NCBI GenBank assembly: GCA_963706425.1
Contig: CAVPMN010000001.1
Span: 992,001 to 1,056,000, forward strand
DNA length: 64,000 nt
DNA from: CAVPMN01 sp963706425
Lineage (GTDB): Bacteria; Actinomycetota; Acidimicrobiia; Acidimicrobiales; Acidimicrobilacustridaceae
Direction of reading: 5' to 3'
Position numbers and translations under genes: made by a program
Shown: positions 43,505 through 53,184 of the stretch, one piece after another
How the letters are laid out: every line of letters starts with the position of its first letter
How positions within the stretch are numbered: the first letter of the stretch is position 1
Notes under the pieces: model-generated
What the model saw: the letters and a program-made list of their open reading frames with translations, nothing else
The model's database searches: none
Told to the model about the DNA's origin: nothing

Positions 43505-43553
43505 CAACTTGCGCTGCCTCAGGCCCCATCGGGTCCTCCAGCAGCGCAGGTTG
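43505..43553. terminator. Hairpin between convergent genes
   Basis: Arms 43505-43517 (CAACTTGCGCTGC) and 43541-43553 (GCAGCGCAGGTTG) pair with one mismatch, and the loop itself can form a shorter GGCCCC/GGGTCC-like stem. It lies between the pseudo-receiver gene (+, stop 43493) and the tail-anchored gene (-, stop 43564). Probably a bidirectional terminator. Confidence 0.68.
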
Positions 43554-43563
43554 ACCGCGGCGT

Positions 43564-43980
43564 TCAGTGGCGGCGGCGGAAGCGGACGATCAGGAACGCC
43601 AGGAGCGCGGCGATGACGAAGCCGGCGACGAGCAGCTTGCGTCGGTCGGCACCGCCGGCCGACTCAGCCCACGCGGTGCCTTCCGCCAGATCGACGTAGA
43701 CGTCTTCGGTCGCGCTCGACACGAGCACCTCGTCGCTCTCGGGCAGCACCTCGATGTCGGCATCGTCGGTGTGCACCACGATGTCGTCGCCGCTGGCCGA
43801 GATCTCGATGTCGGCGTCGCTGGTGTGCACCACCACCTCGCCCTCGACCACGTCGACCTCGACCCCGTCGGGTAGGCCCGACACCGCGGGATGCGGCTCG
43901 AGCAGCGCGTCGACGGGGGCCGGCTCGTCGTCAGGAGGCAGCGGGCGGTGACGCGAACGTTGGGGGTCGTACTTCGGCAT
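43564..43980 (-). CDS. C-terminally membrane-anchored protein with internal repeats
   Basis: 138 residues. A soluble part with two near-identical repeats (GEVVVHTSDADIEIS and DDIVVHTDDADIEVL, residues about 47-85) that is strongly acidic. It ends in one transmembrane helix (LLVAGFVIAALLAFLIVRF) and an RRRH cap, so it is tail-anchored with the acidic domain in the cytoplasm. The start overlaps the ParA coding end by 50 bases. Unknown family. The ParA overlap suggests coexpression, perhaps as a membrane partner of the ParA ATPase. Confidence 0.75.
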   Translation of the reverse strand: MPKYDPQRSRHRPLPPDDEPAPVDALLEPHPAVSGLPDGVEVDVVEGEVVVHTSDADIEISASGDDIVVHTDDADIEVLPESDEVLVSSATEDVYVDLAEGTAWAESAGGADRRKLLVAGFVIAALLAFLIVRFRRRH

Positions 43981-44782
43981 CGGTGACTCCAGCGGGAAGG
44001 ATGCGAGCGAGCACCGCGTCGAACTCCTCGGCGGCCTCGGGGGCACCGGATCGGTGACCGAGCGCGTGGATCGGCAGTGATTGGGCGGAAGCCTCGGCGA
44101 CGGCGGCGCGCAGGTGCACGGGCGGCAGGACCTGATCGCCGTAGTGCTCGACGAGCTGCTCGTGCCAGTAGCGCGCGTCGCGGGTGCGGCCGAGTCGGTT
44201 GACCGCGATGCCCGCCACGGTGAGGGCACCGCCCCGACGTTGGCCGATGCGCTCGACCGTGCGCAGGATCTGCTGCACCCCGTCGGACGCCCATGCGGCG
44301 GGCTCGGTGACGATGAGGGCCTGGTCGGCGGCGAAGAGGCCGTTGACGGTGAGCAGACCGAGCGACGGCGGGCAGTCGATGAGCACCAGGTCGTGCTCGT
44401 CGCCCTCCATGGCCACCTGCAGGCGGTCCTGCGCGCCGATGGGGTCGGTGACCAGCTGGGGTTCGCGCGCCGCCAGCGCAGGCGAGCTGGGGGCCACGTC
44501 GGGCACCGAGCCCTCGCCGGCTGGCCAGCCCGCGGGTTGCACGACCTCGGCGAGCACACCCGGGCGCTCGGCTTCGAGGGCCCGGTCGACGGTGACGGCG
44601 GGGTCCCACACGCCCAGCCCGCTGGTGGCGTTGGCCTGGGGGTCGAGATCGATGACGAGCACCCGACGACCGGCGTGGGCGGCCGCGGACGCCAAGCCGA
44701 GGGCCACGGTGGTCTTGCCCACCCCACCCTTCTGGTTGACGACGGCGATCGTGCGACGGCCCGCCCGGTCGGCTCCCTGCAT
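43931..44782 (-). CDS. ParA-family ATPase, no ParB nearby
   Basis: 283 residues. Deviant Walker A KGGVGKTTVALGLAS with the signature Lys, Walker A' VLVIDLDPQANATSGLG and Walker B DLVLIDCPPSLG. The C-terminal half has the ParA helix region, ending with an Ala/Pro-rich tail. No ParB or parS gene pair is visible in the window, so it is an orphan ParA. Such proteins position cellular cargo or act like MinD. It is translated with a tail-anchored protein through a 50-base overlap, and is divergent from the peroxiredoxin gene. Confidence 0.92.
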   Translation of the reverse strand: MQGADRAGRRTIAVVNQKGGVGKTTVALGLASAAAHAGRRVLVIDLDPQANATSGLGVWDPAVTVDRALEAERPGVLAEVVQPAGWPAGEGSVPDVAPSSPALAAREPQLVTDPIGAQDRLQVAMEGDEHDLVLIDCPPSLGLLTVNGLFAADQALIVTEPAAWASDGVQQILRTVERIGQRRGGALTVAGIAVNRLGRTRDARYWHEQLVEHYGDQVLPPVHLRAAVAEASAQSLPIHALGHRSGAPEAAEEFDAVLARILPAGVTDAEVRPPTFASPPAAS

Positions 44783-44836
44783 GACGCCAGACGCTAGTGC
44801 AGGAATAGAGGGGGTCGCCCACGCCTTGACCCCTGC

Positions 44837-45289
44837 GTGACCTCACTCAACGTTGGTGACCCCGCGCCCGACTTCACCCTGCCCGATCAGGACGGCACAA
44901 CGCACTCGCTGGCCGACTACCGGGGCAAGTGGGCGGTCGTCTACTTCTATCCGGCCGACGACACGCCGGGATGCACCGCCGAGTCGTGCTCGTTCCGTGA
45001 CAGCCACGAAGACTTCGTCGATGCCGGGGCGGTGGTGATCGGCGTCAGCGGCGACTCGGTCGAGTCGCACAAGAAGTTCGCCGCCAAGCACAACCTGCCG
45101 TTCACGCTGCTGGCCGACGCCGACGGCACGGCGCGCGCCAGCTATGGCACCGGCAAGACGCTCGGCCTGTTCCCCGGCCGGGTCACCTTCGTGATCGACC
45201 CCGAGGGTGTCGTGCGCAAGGTGTTCTCGTCGCAGTTCCGACCCAAGAAGCACATCGACGAGGCGCTGTCCACTATCAAGGGGGCATGA
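44837..45289 (+). CDS. bcp: Thioredoxin-dependent peroxiredoxin (BCP type)
   Basis: 150 residues from the GTG at 44837. Peroxiredoxin fold with the peroxidatic Cys in YPADDTPGCTAESCSFRD (active-site Cys in the PGCT motif and the resolving Cys five residues later, as in BCP/PrxQ). Reduces hydrogen and organic peroxides with thioredoxin. Overlaps the next gene by 4 bases (ATGA), so the two form an operon. Confidence 0.95.
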   Translation: MTSLNVGDPAPDFTLPDQDGTTHSLADYRGKWAVVYFYPADDTPGCTAESCSFRDSHEDFVDAGAVVIGVSGDSVESHKKFAAKHNLPFTLLADADGTARASYGTGKTLGLFPGRVTFVIDPEGVVRKVFSSQFRPKKHIDEALSTIKGA

Positions 45290-46407
45290 CACGCGTCGTG
45301 GTGGTGGGTGCCGGCGTCGTCGGCACCATGCACGCCTGGTGGGCTCGCCGCCTGGGCCACGAGGTGTTGCACCTCGACCGTGATGCCGAGCCTCGCCGGG
45401 CCACCGTGCGCAACTTCGGCCTGGTGTGGGTGAGCGGCCGAGCCACCGGCGACGAGCTCGAGGTGGCGTTGCGCGCCCGGCGGCACTGGGAGCACCTGGG
45501 TGGGCTCGCTCCCGACATCGGCTTCCGGCCCGACGGGTCGCTCACGCTGGCGCAGCTGCCCGAAGAGGTGCACGTGCTCGAAGAGGTGGTGAACCGAGCC
45601 GACGCGCCGGCCCGCGAGCTGCAGCTGCTGTCGGCCGACCAGGTGCGCGAGGTCAACCCCGCGCTGCGCGGTGAGTTCCTCGCCGGGATGCTCTGCGCGC
45701 TCGACGCGGTGGTCGAGCCGGGTGCGGCCTGCCCGCCATCCGGGCGATGCTCGCCACCGACGACGACTATCGGTTCATGGGCGGGCGCACGGTCACCGAG
45801 GTGCACCGCGGCCATGTGCTCGATCACCTGGGCGTGCGCCACGAGACCGACCTGGTGATCGTGTGCCCCGGCGCGGAGATGCAGGGGCCGATGGCGCAGC
45901 TGCTCGTCGAACGCACCCGTGCGGCGGGTACGCCTGCAGATGATGCAGACCGAACCGCTCGGCGAGCCGCTCACCACGTCGATCGCCGACGGCGACTCGC
46001 TGCGCTACTACCCCGCCTTTCGGGTGCCCGCACTCGACCGGCTGCCCCCGCAGCATCCGGTGGCCGCCGCCCATCACATGCAGCTGCTGATCTCGCAGCG
46101 GGCCACGGGCGCGCTCACCATCGGCGATACGCACGACTACGACGAGCCGTTCGACTTCGCGGTCGACGAGGCGCCCTACGACCATCTGCGGGAGCGGGCC
46201 GAGTCGCTGCTCGGTCGGCCCTTGCCGCCGGTGGTGCGACGGTGGGCGGGCGTCTACTCACAGGCGCTGCACGATGCCGTGTGCTGGCGCGACCAGGTGC
46301 AGCCCGACGTGTGGGTGGTGACCGGGCCGGGTGGGCGGGGCATGACGCTGTCGCCGGCCATCGCCGAGGACACGTGGAACGCGATCGACGGGAAGGGTGG
46401 CGCGTGA
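45286..46407 (+). CDS. FAD-dependent oxidoreductase of the TIGR03364 type (two frameshifts)
   Basis: 373 residues after correction. FAD motif RVVVVGAGVVGTMHAWWARRLG, the RNFGLVWVSGR segment, then (corrected) ALPAIRAML, and the tail LRYYPAFRVPALDRLP, near TGPGGRGMTLSPAIAED with the second FAD-binding Gly motif. Breaks: one C is missing near 45728-45729 (-1; the corrected sequence reads GAALPAIR), and one C is extra in ACCCG (45917-45919). The two cancel, and the length is 374 codons. This DAO-type family is linked to phosphonate breakdown through oxidation of aminoethylphosphonate derivatives. The following gene is a phosphonatase-like hydrolase, supporting that role. Confidence 0.82.
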
Positions 46408-46408
46408 G

Positions 46409-47089
46409 ATGACGATCGACCTGGTGTGCTTCGACATGGCGGGCACCACCGTGCGCGACTCGGGGCTGGTGAACACGGCGTTCCTCGCCGCGCTCGAGTC
46501 GGTGGGCATCCCGCCCGACGATCCCGAGATGCCGGGGCGGCTGCAGTACGTGCAGGACACGATGGGCCAGTCGAAGATCGAGGTGTTCCGGGCGCTGCTA
46601 CACGACGAGGATCGGGCCCAGGCCGCAACTCGCGGGTTCGAGGAGGCGGTGGCGCGGGCGGTGACCGAGGGTGCGGTGGCGCCGCTCGACGGGGCCGAGG
46701 ACGTGTTCGCCGCGTTGCGCGCCGCCGGCACCAAGGTGTGCCTCACCACCGGGTTCTCGGCCGACACGCAGACGCTCATCGTCGACCGGCTCGGTTGGGG
46801 CGACCGGGTCGACCTGGTGCTGGCACCGGGCGACGGTGTGCGCGGCCGGCCCTACCCCGATCTGGTGCTCACCGCGGTGCTGCGCCTCGCCATCGACGAC
46901 GTGCGCTCGGTGGCGGTGGTGGGCGACACCGCCAACGACCTGCTGGCCGGTTGGCGGGCGGGCGCATCGGTGGTGGCGGGCGTGCTCACCGGCGCCCACG
47001 GCCGCGCCGAGCTCGAAGCCGCCCCCCACACCCACATCCTCGACTCGGTCGCCGACCTCCCGCCGGTGGTGCTCGCGGTCTCCGGCTGA
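46409..47089 (+). CDS. Phosphonatase-like HAD hydrolase
   Basis: 226 residues from the ATG at 46409, one base past the FAD gene stop. HAD motifs: VCFDMAGTTVRDSG (DxAGTT instead of DxDGT, as in phosphonoacetaldehyde hydrolases), LTTGFS with the Thr, and GRPYPDLVLTAVLRL, AVVGDTANDLLAGWRAGA (motif IV). The DMAGTT first motif is characteristic of the phosphonatase-like branch (TIGR03351). Expected to cleave a phosphonate or phosphate ester such as phosphonoacetaldehyde. Paired with the FAD oxidoreductase upstream; no transporter or aminotransferase follows, so the set is minimal. Confidence 0.88.
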   Translation: MTIDLVCFDMAGTTVRDSGLVNTAFLAALESVGIPPDDPEMPGRLQYVQDTMGQSKIEVFRALLHDEDRAQAATRGFEEAVARAVTEGAVAPLDGAEDVFAALRAAGTKVCLTTGFSADTQTLIVDRLGWGDRVDLVLAPGDGVRGRPYPDLVLTAVLRLAIDDVRSVAVVGDTANDLLAGWRAGASVVAGVLTGAHGRAELEAAPHTHILDSVADLPPVVLAVSG

Positions 47090-47164
47090 CGCTCTGTTAC
47101 CGGGGCATTACGGGTGGGATCACCGGCGCAGGGCGCCCGGCGGGACGGCACTACGGTCGCCGGG

Positions 47165-49722
47165 ATGAAGGCCGTGCAGACGTTCACCGTCGTATCCAAG
47201 CTCCCGCCGTCGCTCGAGCCGCTGCGGGAGGTCGCCCTCAACCTCGGCTGGAGCGACGACGAACGGGCGCAGGACCTGTTCCGCCGACTCGACCGTGAGG
47301 GCTGGGAGATCGAGGGTCGCGACCCCGCCCTGATGCTGTCGACCATGTCGACCGAGCGGCTCGACCAGCTGGCCGACGACGCCGCCTTCACCTCTCTGGC
47401 CGCCACCGTGCGCGACGAGCTGCGCCGCACGCTCGACGCCCCCCGCTGGTTCCAACACCGCGAAGACAGCCCGCTGCGATCGGTGGCCTACTTCTCGCCC
47501 GAGTTCGGCATCGCCGCCGCCCTCCCCCAGTACTCCGGCGGCCTCGGCGTGCTCGCCGGCGACCACCTCAAGGCGGCCAACGACCTCGGCCTGCCCCTCG
47601 TGGGCATCGGGCTGTTCTACCGCCACGGTTACTTCCGTCAGGAGCTCGACACGCGCGGCTGGCAGGTCGAGCGCTTCCCCCGGCTCGACCCCCGAGCCAT
47701 GGCCCTGTCACCGGTGAAGGACGCCCGCATCGTGGTCGAGCTCGCCGGCGTGCCGGTGCACGCCCGGCTGTGGCGGGCCCAGGTGGGACGCATCAACCTC
47801 TACCTGCTCGACACCGACATCGACGAGAACGACGACTTCAACCGCCTGGTGTGCGACCGCCTCTACGGCGGCGGCCCCGAGGAGCGCATCCGCCAGGAGC
47901 TGATGCTGGGCGTGGGCGGTGTGCGGGCCCTCGAAGCGCTCGGGGCAGACCCGCAGGTGTTCCACATGAACGAGGGCCACGCCGGCTTCCTCGCTCTCGA
48001 GCGCATCCGCCGCCTCATGCTCGACGACGGCTTGTCGTTCGACGAGGCCCGCGCCGCGTCGCGGCCCGGCGTGCTGTTCACCACCCACACGCCCGTGCCC
48101 GCCGGCATCGACCGCTTCCCCGCGAGCTCATGGAGAAGTACTTCGCCAACTGGTGCCGCGACCTCGGCGTATCGCTCGACGAGCTGATGGCGCTCGGCCA
48201 CGAGCCGGGCACCGATGAGGGCGACGTGTTCAACATGGCCGCCATGGGCCTGCGCCTCGCCGGCCGCTCCAACGGCGTGGCCCGCCTGCACGGCGCGGTG
48301 AGCCGCAAGATGTTCTCGGGCCTGTGGCCACAGCTACCCGTCGACGAGGTGCCCATCACGTCGGTCACCAACGGCGTGCACGCTCGCACGTGGACCTCCA
48401 CCGAGTTCACCGCCCTCTACGACCGCCTGCTCGGGCCCGACTGGCCCGAAGCCGACGCCGATGCGTGGCGGGCCGTCGACGAGGTGCCCGACCGTGATCT
48501 GGCCAAGTTGCGCCGCGACAGCCGCGAGCGGCTCGTGGGCTATGCCCGCAACCGCCTGCGCCTGCATGGCCTGCGCCGGGGCCTGTCCGACTCGCAGGTG
48601 GCGTGGACCGACGGCGCCCTCGACCCCGACGTGCTCACCATCGGGTTCGCCCGCCGCTTCGCCTCCTACAAGCGCGCCGCCCTCCTGTTGCGCGACATCG
48701 ACCGCCTCAAGGCCCTCCTGCTCGACAGCGAGCGCCCGGTGCAGTTCGTGTTCGCCGGCAAGGCCCATCCGGCCGACGAGCCTGGCCATCACCTGCTGCA
48801 GTCGGTGGCCAACGCGGCGGCCGACCTCGAGATCCGCCACCGTTTGGTGCTGCTCGAGGACTACGACATCACCGTGGCGCGCATGCTCGTGCAGGGCGCC
48901 GACGTGTGGCTCAACACCCCGTTGCGTCCCAACGAGGCCTGCGGCACGAGCGGCATGAAGGCGATCTACAACGGCGTGCTCAACTGCTCGGTGCTCGACG
49001 GCTGGTGGGACGAGATGTACGAGCCCGATGTCGGATGGGCCATCCCGTCGGTCGAGGCCGAAGAGGACATCGAGGCCCGCAACCAGTTCGAGAGCACCAG
49101 CCTCTACACGATCCTCGAACGCCAGATCGTGCCGCTGTTCTACAAGCGCGACGACGACGGTGTGGCGAGCGACTGGCTGAAGAAGGTGAAGCGCTCGATC
49201 ACCCGACTCGCACCAAAGGCCGAGTCGACCCGCATGCTGCGCGACTACGTGTGCGACCTCTACGAGCCTGCCGCCGTGCACTCCGAGCATCTGTCCGCCG
49301 ACGGCTACGAACGGGCCAAGGCCCTCGTGCGCTGGCGCCGCCACATCGAACGGGCCTGGCCGTCGGTGGCCGTCGCCACCACCGCCTACGAGGAGCTGCC
49401 CACCGATCAGGGCGCCCGCTACGTCGTCAACGCGCAGGTGGTGCTCGGCGCGCTCGAGCCCGACGACGTCGAGGTGCAGTTGCTCTACGGCGAGATCGAC
49501 CTCGACGACGACCTGCGCCAGCCGAACACGGTGGCCATGACCCTCGACGGCGACGGCGATCACGCCGGCTGGCGACGCTACCGCCACGAGGTCGACTTCG
49601 ACCGGGCCGGGAACTTCGGCTTCACCGTGCGCGTGCTGCCGTCACATCCCGATGTGCCCAACCCGGCCGTCTACGGCCGCATCGCCTGGGCCCCCCACCC
49701 CACCGGCCAACCCGTGCCCTAA
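47165..49722 (+). CDS. glgP: Alpha-glucan phosphorylase, short actinobacterial type (one frameshift)
   Basis: 852 residues after correction. N-terminal DUF3417-type region (residues about 5-110), then the phosphorylase core: FSPEFGIAAALPQYSGGLGVLAGDHLKAAND, EGHAGFLALERIR, VTNGVHARTW, and the PLP site TPLRPNEACGTSGMKAIYNGVLN with the Lys. A -1 break lies in CCCC at 48118-48121; adding one C reads RFPRELMEKYF. The enzyme releases glucose-1-phosphate from glycogen or maltodextrin. The C-terminal 110 residues are an extra beta domain normal for this subfamily. Ends just before a strong hairpin. Confidence 0.93.
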
Positions 49723-49733
49723 CGCACCTCCGC

Positions 49734-49780
49734 AAATCGGTGCGTGAAACAACCGTATGGGGTGTTTCACGCACCAATTT
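49734..49780. terminator. 18-bp stem hairpin between convergent glgP and the pseudo-trypsin gene
   Basis: Arms 49734-49751 and 49763-49780 pair over 18 positions with one mismatch (core GGTGCGTGAAACA / TGTTTCACGCACC is perfect) around an 11-base loop. It sits between the glgP stop (49722) and the minus-strand gene stop (49798), so it can terminate both. Confidence 0.72.
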
Positions 49781-49797
49781 CGGAAGGGTGGGAGGAG

Positions 49798-50987
49798 TTA
49801 GCCGCCTTCGGCGCCGGGTTGGCGGTTGGCGCCGCCGCACTGCAGCAGTCGCTGGCACACGTTGTTGATGGGCAGCGCCATGTGGATCTCGCCGGGGTCG
49901 AACCCGAGCGGCTTGTAGTTGAGCGACGCCACGCCGAGGATCTTGCCGTCGACGGTCACGATGGGCCCGCCCTGGAACGCGGTGCCGAGCGGCGCGGTGT
50001 GCTGGAAGCCGGCAGCCGACTGGTCGATGATGACGCCCGTGGTGAGCGTGGCCCCGGCGCCACCGAGCCCGCTGATGGGGAAGATGCGGCTGCCGAGCGA
50101 CGACGCCGCGGCCTCGTCACCGGCCCACTCGAGCACCTCGACACCCGACTTCTCGACCCGGATGAGGGCCAGGTCGCGCTCGGCGTCCCAGTTCCACACC
50201 TCGGCGGGGATCTCCTCGGTGAGCTTGCGCACCGTGACGTCGGGGCCCGGCTCGACGGTGGCCGCCTGCACGGTGGTGTACGACGTGACGAAGTAGGTGT
50301 AGCGGGCGTCGCTGATGACCGCGAAGCCGGTGCCCACCGCGGGGAAGCCCTCGGCGTCGAGGGTGGCGACCGTGTAGACCGCCGGCGAGAACGTGGCCGC
50401 GAGCTGCAGCATCTGCGTCTCGGAGAGGAAGCGCCTCGAAGGGCTGCAGCGCGGTGTCGATGTCGGCCAGCGCCTCTTGGCGGATGCCCTCGATGTTGGC
50501 CTGCGCCTCGAGCGAGCGTTCCTCGAACTCGTCGGTGGTGGTGCGCAGGTCGCTCACCTCGCTGTTGAAGTTGGCCCACCAGAACGCGCCGCTCGCGCCG
50601 AAGGCCACACCCGTGAGGGCGAACACGAGCATCCACAGCAACACCGAGCGGGTGAAGATCGGGAAGCGCACCGAGTTGCCGCGCCGCGTAGCGACGGGCC
50701 TTGTCCTCCTGGCGCCACTGCTTGCGCCGCTCACGACGAGACAGGCCGTCGTCGTCGGAGCTCGGCGGCGGCAGCACCGGCTCGAACGGCGCGTCGAGGG
50801 GCGACACGGGGTCGGCGGGCGGCGCATCGCCCGCCCCTCCGGCGGCCGAACCAGCGGGTGCACCCACCGGTGCGTCGACGTCGACCTTGGGCACCTGGCC
50901 GGTGACCGGCTCGGCGTCGATGATGGGCCGCCAGAGATCGGGCGGCGGCTTGAGATCTGAGGTGTCGGTGTCATCGACCGGGCTCAT
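49798..50987 (-). CDS. Membrane-anchored trypsin-like pseudoprotease (two frameshifts)
   Basis: 395 residues after correction. A cytoplasmic N-terminus (about 115 residues, acidic/Pro-rich, with LSRRERRKQWRQED) precedes one transmembrane helix (LLWMLVFALTGVAFGASGAF), a coiled segment (LRTTTDEFEERSLEAQANIEGIRQEAL) and a trypsin-like fold. The catalytic His position reads VTSYTTVQ (Thr instead of His). The Asp region DAERDLALIRVE is kept. The catalytic Ser motif is TAFQGGPIV instead of GNSGGP. Two catalytic residues are therefore missing and proteolysis is unlikely. Breaks near 50680-50690 and 50431-50435 are both +1; fixing them gives 396 codons. It lies beside the PBP cluster on the same strand. 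Confidence 0.8.
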
Positions 50988-51047
50988 GGTCGGCCTTTCT
51001 GCGTCGACCCGTCCTGTCTAGCCGCCCGCAGGGCGCGAGCCGGGGCA

Positions 51048-53184
51048 CTAGTCGTCGTCGACCGGGTCATTGGCCGGTTCCCCTTCCTCGGCAGCCGGCG
51101 CGGGGGCGGCAGTGGTCGTGGTGGTGGGAGCCGCCAGGCCGGGGGTGCGCACACACGGACCGCCGCAATCGCGGGCGAGCGGGACGGGCGCCCGCTGCAC
51201 GGGGCGGCGCACGCTGCCCTCGAGGTCGCCCTTGGGCGGCGGCAAGAGGCCCGGCACGGCGAAGTCGAGCACCGGCAGGCCCTCGTGGGCGGGACGCATG
51301 AAGTTGGCCCAGGTGGCCGCCGGGACGTCACCACCGAACACGTTGCCCATGGTGCGCGGCTTGTCGGCGTCGCCCATCCACACCGCGGTGACCAGTTGAG
51401 GCGTGTAGCCGACGAACCACACGGCCTTGTTGCCCGGCGCGGTGCCGGTCTTGCCCACCGCCGGACGGCCGATCGGCGGCCCGGCGGCCGGTGCCGCCGT
51501 CGACCACGCCGCGCAGGATGTCGGTGGTGGTGTCGGCGATGGCCGGGTCGAGCACGGGCGTGCCCTGGGGCTCGGTGTTGTCCTCGAGCAGGGTGCCGTC
51601 GGGCTCGGTGACCTTGACCACGGGCGTCACCTTCGGGCGCACGCCGTGGTTGGCCAGCGTGGCGTAGCCGCTGGCCATGTCGAGGGGCGACACGTTGTAG
51701 AGACCGAGCGTGACCGTCACGCCATAGCTGCCGTCGGGGTCGATGCGCGACACGCCGAGGCGCGACGCCATCTCGGCCACTCGGTTGGGGCCCACGTCGT
51801 TGGCCAGCTGTCCGAAGTAGGCGTTGCTCGACGACGCGGTGGCCGACTTCATGGTGCCGCCGCTGCCACCGAGCGCGCAGCTCGCCCCGGGCGACGGCGT
51901 GCAGTTGGGCATGGTCCACGGACCGCCCGGATAGGTGGTCTCCGGCGAGAAGCCCTGCTCGAGCGCGGTGGCGATGGTGAACGTCTTGAACGACGAGCCG
52001 GCCTGCATGCCGAGCGAGCCGCCGAGGCCGAGATTCACCTGGCTCTGCTGGAAGTCGCGCCCGCCGACGAACGTCTTGACGTAGCCGGTGTTGGGCTCGA
52101 CCGTCACCAGCGACATCTCCCGCGGGTAGTTGGTGCCCTTCAGCGCGTTGGTGACCGCGTTCTGGGCCAGCTCCTGCAGGCGCGGGTCGATGGTGGTCTC
52201 GATGCGCAGCCCACCCCGGAACACCTTCTCGGGGCCGTAGCGCTCGATGAGGTATTGGCGGACGTAGTCGACGAAGTAGGGATAGGACGACGCCCCGCTG
52301 TCGGGCTGCGGGTAGACGACCGTGACCTTGGCCCCCTCCTCCGGGAACCCGAAGCCGAGGAACCACAGGGGCGAGGCGAAGGCCTCGTCGTACTCGGCCT
52401 GGGTGATGAGACCGAGCTCGAGCATGTCGGCGAGCACCAGCTGGCGACGGGTCTCGGCCAGGATGATGTTGTCGCGCGGCCCGAACTTGGACGGCGACGG
52501 GATGACCCCGGCGAGGGTGGCGGCCTCCGAGACGGTGAGGTCCTTGACGTCCTTGCGGAAGTAGGTCTGCGCGGCGGCGCCGGCGCCGTAGGCGCCGCCA
52601 CCGAAGTAGGTGTTGTCGAGATAGCGGAAGAGGATCTCTTCCTTGGCGGCCCGCTCTGAGCCGAGCTCGTCGCGCAGCTCGCGCTCGACGCGGGTGGCGA
52701 GCAGGGCCTCGTTGAACTTGCGCTCGAAGGTGCGCTCGGTGTTGAGGTAGGTGGCCTTCACGTACTGCTGGGTGATGGTGGACCCACCCTGGACGACCGC
52801 ACCTTCCTGGTAGTTGGTGAGTGCGGCCCGCACCAGGCCCTCGGGATCGACGCCCTCGTGCGACCAGAAGCGATGGTCCTCACCGGCGATCACCGCGTTC
52901 TTCAACACGTCGGGCACGTCTTCGCGCTCCATCGGGATGGTGAGGTCGAACTCGCGGAAGACCCCGATCTCGTTGCCGGCTGCGTCGTAGACGTAGGACG
53001 GCTGCGAGACGAGCCGCGGGTTCTCCTCGGGCACCGTGCCGGGGAGGCTGCCGAACAGGAGCACGCTCACGCCCGCGCCGGCGGTGGCCACCACGAGCAC
53101 GGGCAGCCCGATCAGCACGACGACGGCCACGCGCAGGCCGATGCGCATCCCTCGGCGCCATCCGGGTCGACGTTCGACGCTCAT
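51048..53184 (-). CDS. Bifunctional class A penicillin-binding protein (one frameshift)
   Basis: 711 residues after correction. One N-terminal membrane anchor, then the GT51 glycosyltransferase domain (IAGEDHRFWSHEGVDPEGL with the catalytic Glu, and GGSTITQQYVK). The transpeptidase domain has SxxK (GSSFKTFTIA), SxN (TASSSNAYF) and KTG (VGKTGTAPGNK). The C-terminal tail is Pro/Ala/Thr-rich and acidic. A +1 break near 51486-51492 sits in GCCGG; removing one base reads GGTAAGPPIGRPAVGKTGT. The start ATG 53184 overlaps the stop of the upstream lipoprotein gene by ATGA. Builds and crosslinks peptidoglycan at the membrane surface. A core enzyme, so the break is most likely a sequencing error. Confidence 0.92.

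Noticed and set aside
48461..48958. Small Cys/Pro/Arg-rich frame inside glgP.
   Set aside because: It is a shifted reading of the phosphorylase core, which is conserved in the other frame.
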